From Tausonia pullulans (Eukaryota > Basidiomycota > Tremellomycetes > Cystofilobasidiales > Mrakiaceae): a DNA stretch of 64,000 bases. The DNA lies in NCBI GenBank assembly GCA_951802195.1, contig OX637626.1, forward strand, positions 310,001-374,000, given 5' to 3'. The notes beneath the pieces were generated by a model. The model did no database searches. It saw only the letters and a list, made by a program, of their open reading frames with translations, and had not been told where the DNA came from. Each line of letters starts with the position of its first letter. Position 1 is the stretch's first letter. Positions 58,213 to 64,000 of the stretch are shown here, in pieces. Both the position numbers and the translations under genes were made by a program.

Positions 58213-59595
58213 ATGTTGTCGGCCCAGGTCGACAACGCCAACCGTATACGAGCCGTCGTCGACCCCATAGAGGCAGGGAGCGACGGCGGCGGACTACATC
58301 CAAACAGCGACACCAGCCACCGCCGGCCTCGCCTCGACTCGACACCACACCCGCCTGGCTTCCTCCCAGACGAGGAACCCTCATCATCCCAGTCGTCTTC
58401 ACCGCCGTCCGCCAGCGATGACCTCGTCCTTCGCGGACGCGTGGCCCCTTTGGAGCTCATCGTGCTTCTCGCGCTGGGGGGAGCTGTCCTCGTACGTCGG
58501 GGCTCCCTTAGTTCCGGCCTGCCCATTCCGATGCAACGCAACGCTAGCGGCCACAGGCTGATCCGTCCGCTCTTCTCCCGGCCCACGTTCGCTTCCTTCC
58601 TTCTTTGCCGTCGTACCACAATCCTCTATCGACCCGCTTGCCCACCGCAGTCCGTGATGGCGACCCTCGCCCCAGGCTGCGTCGCCCGCCACCTCGTTGA
58701 TAGGGACAGACGGCCCGCGCCTCCCCGTCGACACCGTTCCAGGTCGCTCTCTCCTTCGACCTCGGCGAGGACGACCTTCCCTCCTCTGAATGGGTCGCCA
58801 GTATGGCCCTCGGGCTCGCATCGCTCGGCATCACTCTCGTCGACGTCGACGTGGGCATCCTCAATCGCAACCTTCTCCGAGCCCCCTGCTTCTGCGATTG
58901 GAGGTGGCGGTATCTTGCGGGCTAGCCGATCTCGCCCGAATCGGGGCAACAAGCACGTTTCGTTCAGCCTCCAAAACTCTGCGGCCTTAGTCTACGAAGA
59001 CTACTCGGACCCTCTCGTCAGCGATCCGGAGGAGGAGAAAGAGGGGAACCTCACGATAGAAGACATCCTCGAGGGCGGAACCGGCATCGCTGTGGCGCCG
59101 CTCCCCCTTCGCCCCTCGCTGCCAGCCGCGGCGCGTCAACGGTTCGTCGTGCAGCCTCATTTAACAGCCTCGGAGGAGGTCAAAGGGGACGTGGGGCGTT
59201 CTAGGAGGGGGATTTCCGGCTCCCCGAAGCACAAGGTACGTCATCTTTCCCCTGAAGGCCGAGGACGTCACTTCCACCGCAGGCAAGCTCCGCTTCATCT
59301 GACTGAACATCTCTCCCCTTTTCCCTCCCGTTCTTTCCCACGCTGACAGCCCAAATTTGAGGATTCCGCATTGATCTCTTCCTCGGCGAAGTGCATTTAC
59401 TCTAGTCGCTGCTCATCAGAGGCGTTTTCGAGGCCAGCAAAGCTGGACACCACTACCACCTCCTCTCCTCCCCTCGACTACTTCTCCAGCACCTTCTCCT
59501 CGTCCTCCTCGTCCTCCCTGTCGGACTCTACTCCCCAACCCGTGCCACATCGCCCGTCGCGGCTGCTGTGGCGGCGTAAGTCAGCCGGTCCTTGA
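58213..59595 (+). CDS. Disordered protein with possible PP1-docking motif, unknown function
   Basis: Two exons: 58213 to about 59235, joined from CACAAG over an intron with CGCTGACAG to PKFEDSALISSSAKCIYSS, ending at 59595 (LLWRRKSAGP). Ser/Pro/Arg-rich throughout. There is one short hydrophobic segment (LELIVLLALGGAVLV) near residue 80, but the next 100 residues look like low-quality GC-rich reading, so an additional intron there is possible. The best-ordered part is GGGILRASRSRPNRGNKHVS followed by FSLQNSAALVYEDY: GILR plus KHVSF matches the paired GILK/RVxF docking pattern for protein phosphatase 1. No domain is recognised. Confidence 0.5.
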
Positions 59596-60353
59596 CCGCT
59601 GAACCGACATCACACCCGTCATCACCTCCCTTGCGTCCCTTTCATCTCATCTTCGTAGACATCCACCGCACAATTAGAGCAATCCCTGTTTCCTCCTTTG
59701 CATTTTTTAAGTCTATTTCTGTTGTCTTTTTCTTTGCATCACGCCGGACACTACAACAGGCTAGTCGGCTGTCCCACCCCCACCTCGTCCTCTCCCACTG
59801 TAACGTCTTCCCACCACTGCCAATTGCACGACATATACCTCAGCTTCACATCATCCAGATAGCATCGTCATGGATATACATGAGGAGGAGAGGGGCAGCA
59901 TCTTGAGACGGAGCCAACGGGAGGCCGTCGGCACGGGCTTGACGGGGGAGCGTCCGCGTCCGCGCATTTGCACGTCAGACCAGGAAGTCTGCTACTTCCT
60001 CGTTGACCTGCTCTTGCGTACATCTTGTACGGAAATCGGTTCCTACATCAAGGGCTGACGTTAAAAATGGGGCCGAATGCGTGCTTTTATGATCACAATC
60101 CATCAGCCGCTACCGCTTCGGCCGAAGGTGATCCGTGCTCATCCTTGGCCCGTCTACTCCTCTGTCGCCATCGACATTCGTCTTTGGCGTCGTCTTTCCG
60201 AATTGACCGTGTCGACGCCTTTCGCCTCAGCTTGACTCGACCCCTTCTTTCTTTGTCGCCTTCCAACCTTAGTTCCGACAACCCGCAAACCATCATCCAC
60301 ACCACCCCAACCCCCTCCCCCTCCCTTCTCTTCCTTCGTCTTCTACTCTGATT
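59596..60353. other. Upstream region of the phosphoglycerate dehydrogenase gene
   Basis: About 760 bp, less GC-rich than most of the window, with T-rich and C/T-rich tracts close to the start of the next gene (60250-60350), as expected of a strong promoter and 5' UTR. A 62-codon frame at 59870 has no recognisable domain and is not called. Confidence 0.45.
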
Positions 60354-62505
60354 ATGTCCAACATCACCAAGCAGAGAAGGAACTCGGTCGTTGCCTCGGA
60401 GCCTCAGCACAGGTAGGTCAGCGCGCGCCTTCGTTCGTTCGCTCGCTTCCTCGACGTTGTCGCCGCCTACCCCCTCTGGCATCGAGGCCTATCTAGACCT
60501 GGGCTGTCTCGACAGCTCGCCTCGCAAGTGCATAGTTGAGAGGGGAGGAACGGGCCTGGTCAAGCGAGCTAGCTGTCTGCTTCCTCTGGGATCACCTGCT
60601 GACGTCGTTGCTGTCTCTTTGCTCTCCGTCTTCCGTTTTCCGTCTTCCCTCTCTCCCTCACTTGGCCTCTGCGTATCTGCTTCCCATCCCACCAGCATTC
60701 CGATCCCCCTGAACACCCAGGCTACGCTCTCCTCTCCCGTCTCGTCCCCTCCCAACAAGTCGTTCTTCTCGACGTCGCCTATCGCCTCCTTCGCCGCCAG
60801 CGGCATGCTCCAAAACAAGCCCTCGCCCTCCGCCCTTCCCTCGCTCGGCACTGCTCGCCAGCCGCGGACGCTCAAGCCGCTCGGTTCTCAGGAGGTCAAG
60901 GTCCTCCTTCTCGAGAACATCTCGGCGGGCGCCGTCCAGGCTTTCCAGGCTCAGGGCTACCAAGTAGAGCACTACACCAAGGCGTGGACGGAGGAGGAGC
61001 TCCTCGCCAAGATCGGCGAATACCACGCCATCGGTATCCGCTCCAAGACCAAGATGACTGAGAAAGTCATCAAGGCCGCCACCAAGGTGGGTTCTCAAGT
61101 GTCTTGTTCTTACGGGCTCTGGGAGGCTGGTGTCCGCAAGCCTTCTTTGCCTAGACCATCTTCGCAAAGCCCGAGCACTTGCCCCCCCTTCCCCCCACCT
61201 AGCTTCTCTCCTTTATTGACACTTGGGCATCATTCCACACTAGCTCCTCGCCATCGGATGCTTCTGCATCGGAACCAACCAAGTCGATCTTTCCGCCGCC
61301 GCTCACGCCGGTATCGCCGTGTTCAACTCGCCGTTCTCCAACTCTCGCTCCGTCGCCGAGCTCGTCCTCGCCGAAGTCGTCTGCCTCTCCCGGCAGCTCA
61401 CCGACCGCGCTCGTGAGATGCGTGAGGGCGTCTGGAACAAGGTCTCCAAGGGCTGCTGGGAGGTCCGCGGCAAGACTCTCGGCATTGTCGGTTACGGCCA
61501 CATCGGAACCCAGCTTTCCGTCCTCGCTGAGGGTAAGTCGGGCGTGCAGTAAGACAGGGTGTTCGCATAACTAGGCCTGACAACATCCCTGTCCAGCCTT
61601 CGGAATGCAGGTTATTTATTACGACGTCGTTCCCATTATGCCTCTTGGATCCGCCCACCAGGTCGACACCCTCCCCGAGCTCCTCTCCCAGGCGGACTTC
61701 ATCTCACTTCACGTCCCGGAGCTCCCGGAGACGAAGAACATGATCGGCGCGGCCGAGATCGCTCAGATGAAGGACGGTTCGTACCTCATCAACAACGCCC
61801 GCGGTACCGTGGTCGACCTCGACGCCCTCGCCTCGGCGCTCGAGTCCGGCAAGCTTGCGGGAGCGGCCGTCGACGTCTTCCCCAAGGAGCCCGGAGCCAA
61901 CGGTCCTTCGTTCAACGACAACCTTAACCCGACGTTCTCCTCTCGGATCCAGAACGCCCCGAACACGATCCTCACTCCGCACATTGGTGGCTCGACTGAG
62001 GAGGCTCAGCGGATGATCGGCCAGGAGGTCTCGACGGCGCTCACGAGGTACATCAACTACGGTTCTTCAGTCGGCGCCGTCAACTTCCCGGAGGTCGACC
62101 TGCGGGCGATTGCTATGGAGGATGAGCGACACGTCCGTATCTGCCACGTCCACAAGAACGAGCCTGGTGTTCTCCGCGCGATCAACGAGATCTTCGCCGT
62201 AAGTCTCTTGCCCCCGTGCTTTGGAGCTTTGGCCTGTTCCTGAGGATCATCCTGTCATCCCCCTCTGCAGGACCACAACATTGAGAAGCAGTTCTCCGAC
62301 TCCCGCAACGACCTCGGTATCGCCTACCTTCTCGCCGATATCTCGGGTGTCTCCGAGTCGCAGACGACGGCCATCTACGAGGCTGTCGCCCACACGAAGC
62401 AGAACATTCTTACCCGGTTGCTCTGTGCGTAACTCGCTCTCGACCGCTCTTGACCGTTCTCCTGAAAGGACAACCAGCTGACACAGACCTCCCATTCCAG
62501 ATTAA
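60354..62505 (+). CDS. SER3: D-3-phosphoglycerate dehydrogenase
   Basis: Catalyses the first step of serine synthesis, 3-phosphoglycerate to 3-phosphohydroxypyruvate with NAD. Exon 1 is MSNITKQRRNSVVASEPQH. After a long intron come IPIPLNTQATLSSP and the catalytic part: QEVKVLLLENISAGAVQAFQ, GEYHAIGIRSKTKMTEKVIK, LLAIGCFCIGTNQVDLSAAA and FNSPFSNSRSVAELVLAEV. The Rossmann motif is KTLGIVGYGHIGTQLSVLAE. Active-site blocks are LINNARGTVVDLDAL (Arg), a Glu in DVFPKEPGAN and TPHIGGSTEEAQ (His). The C-terminal ACT domain is RICHVHKNEPGVLRAINEIF, DHNIEKQF and VSESQTTAIYEAVAHT, ending LLY. The ACT domain suggests serine feedback control, as in yeast Ser3/Ser33. Confidence 0.95.
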
Positions 62506-62905
62506 GTGTGGCGAAGCGAGATAACACGTGCGCGCGCGTGCGGAGATGGAGGGATGATGATAGACGGAGGAGGACGACGACTTCCGTCTTTTTGCTTGCA
62601 GCCAGCTATATGTTCTCTATTCTTCCTTTTTTTTTTTCCTCTTTCAATATTTCACAGACCTGCATCGGACCATCTCAGAGAGAGAGAGGGGCCAAGAGAG
62701 AGGTGACATGAGTGTAATGAGCCATCGGTCGCTGAGGAACAGACGCGGGTGTGTGCGGCGGCTGAGAGAGGTTGACGAGAGCAAGCGGCTCTCCTGCTTG
62801 ACTCTCGACCACGTCCTTGTCCCGCTCGTCGGGCATAACCAACATCCTCATTTACACCCTCTTCCCCCCAGCAATCCACCACCGGTTTCCACCCCTTCCC
62901 TCCCG
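62506..62905. other. Intergenic region between SER3 and the RING protein gene
   Basis: 400 bp holding the SER3 3' UTR and the promoter of the next gene. A run of T (about 62627-62637) followed by a T/C-rich stretch lies about 120 bp past the stop. Alternating CG/TG (cgtgcgcgcgcgtgcgg) lies just past the stop, and a GAGAGAGA run lies near 62680. Confidence 0.4.
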
Positions 62906-64000
62906 ATGCACGTCCGCTCCTCGACGCCTAACGCTCAAAATGGCGGCGGCCATGGCGGACGCAAGGCGGGCCTCAACGGCAACCACCTCCTCAACTTCTC
63001 CCTCCCAACGAGGCAGGAGCGACCGGCTGCTCCAAGGAGGAGCCGCAAGGCTGGCGGCGGAGAGGGTGCCCGATGGCAGATCTTCAACAAGGAGAAGGTA
63101 AGGAGAGGCGGGGCTTCGTCGTGATCCTCCTCGCTCGCTTGCCGGGCGGGCACCTCCACCGGTCGGCGAGCGAACAACCCCGGTCAACGGTCGGCAGTCG
63201 AACGAACACATAACTGACTGACCATCACTGTGACGGTCTCGCTCAGTTTGTGAATGCCTCGTTCCGGTTCATGATGAAGCCTACGGGCGACTATACCGCT
63301 CATTTCACGGACAGTGATATGTACGTTGATCGGTCTCTTTGCTCACATCGCAACCTCGCCTGTCTCGCTCGCCCCCACGTCCACTTGCCCCGCACACTAA
63401 CTGTACCCCCCCATCTCAGCTTTTTCCACTGGCCTGACATCCTCCAAATCTTAATCCCGCCGCCCGTTCCGACACTGCTCGGCGCGCCCAAAGTCAGCGC
63501 CGCCGCCACGAGCGCCGCGCTCACAGGTCTCTCGCTTCCTAGCTGTCCGATCTGCCTTGGGGTGCGTGGTCGCTACCATGTGTCGTTCCGTCTCATCGAT
63601 CCAACTGTCTCAGGAGACTCTCAGAACTGTCGCTGATTCTACGCGCTTCGGAACCATCGACAGGACCCCGTCGCACCGCGCATGACCAAGTGCGGGCATG
63701 TCTATTGCTTCAGCTGCGTCCTCCACTACCTCGCGCTTTCGGACGAGAAGTTTGCCAAGTGCCCTATTTGGTGAGGGTCCCATCAATGATCTCTTGGTTA
63801 ACTTCTGGGTAGAACGCTTATCGCACACACTTTTAATATTCTTAGTACCGACGCCGTCTGGCCCAAAGACCTCAAGTGTGTCGCCTGGGCTCCCACCGCG
63901 AAGGAGCCGACGACAACGACGACCGTCACTGGACCCACATTTGACGCAGCCGTGCCAGGATTGGACTCTAGTGTCGCTCTTTCGAGTGCGGAGGCGACCG
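62906..64000 (+). CDS. RNF10/Mag2-type RING finger protein (cut by window end)
   Basis: RING protein of the RNF10/Mag2 family, ubiquitin ligases acting on small ribosomal subunits. Exon 1 starts MHVRSSTPNAQNGGGHGGRK and ends WQIFNKEK. It joins FVNASFRFMMKPTGDYTAHF, then SDIFFHWPDILQILIPPP and LPSCPICLG. After another intron comes DPVAPRMTKCGHVYCFSCVL, HYLALSDEKFAKCPIC and TDAVWPKDLKCVAWAP. The RING is complete: CPIC, CGHVYCFSC and CPIC. The YTAHF - W - CPIC - CGH.FC..C.LHYL - KCPIC - KDLK order matches human RNF10 closely. The exons join by canonical sites in frame. The gene runs past the right edge; the C-terminal part is not visible. Confidence 0.92.

Noticed and set aside
59870-60058. 62-codon frame upstream of the phosphoglycerate dehydrogenase gene
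   Set aside because: Short, no domain and no homology that I can recognise. It could be an upstream open frame or chance, and the sequence does not decide.

Overview
The window reads as nuclear DNA of a basidiomycete fungus, most likely a GC-rich red yeast-type lineage (Pucciniomycotina). This is inferred from high GC content, dense gene packing on both strands, very many short introns (about 45 to 100 nt, GTGAGT/GTGCGT-type donors, CTGAC/CTAAC branch points) and fungal housekeeping proteins. No rRNA, tRNA, transposon, virus-like element, CRISPR or bacterial-type operon was seen. Coordinates of spliced genes are outer coding limits; the introns lie inside them.

Left part (1-28.4 kb): a first-exon fragment, a small mitochondrial-looking protein, an ERCC6L2-type SNF2 translocase (plus), an FAD-dependent amine-oxidase-like protein (minus), DNA topoisomerase II (minus), COP9 signalosome subunit 7 (minus), then a decayed topoisomerase II paralogue (minus). 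The F1-ATPase chaperone ATP11 and a small membrane protein (both plus) follow, then the U3 snoRNP WD40 protein UTP18 (minus).

Middle (28.9-43 kb): an OSBP/OSH lipid-transfer protein with ankyrin repeats, PH domain, FFAT motif and ORD; a Ser/Pro-rich protein with a C-terminal membrane helix; SRP68; a gene-poor 1.3 kb stretch holding the second copy of a dispersed repeat; a low-complexity Ser-rich protein; and a protein of unknown function with a mitochondrial-type N-terminus.

Right part (43.2-64 kb): the SWI3/RSC8 scaffold and the SNF2/STH1 ATPase of a SWI/SNF-type remodeller lie tail to tail, about 240 bp apart. They are followed by an acyl-protein thioesterase divergent from the mitochondrial release factor MRF1, a small gene with long introns, a disordered protein with a possible PP1-docking site, D-3-phosphoglycerate dehydrogenase (serine synthesis), and an RNF10/Mag2-type RING protein cut by the window end.

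The most notable items are the topoisomerase II fossil, which keeps at least two intron positions of the intact gene; the repeat shared between about 23.3 and 38.5 kb; very small exons (7, 11, 12 and 15 nt) that carry conserved motifs; and the neighbouring pair of remodeller subunits. I found no clear sign of a wholly new multi-gene system; most genes are ordinary housekeeping genes.
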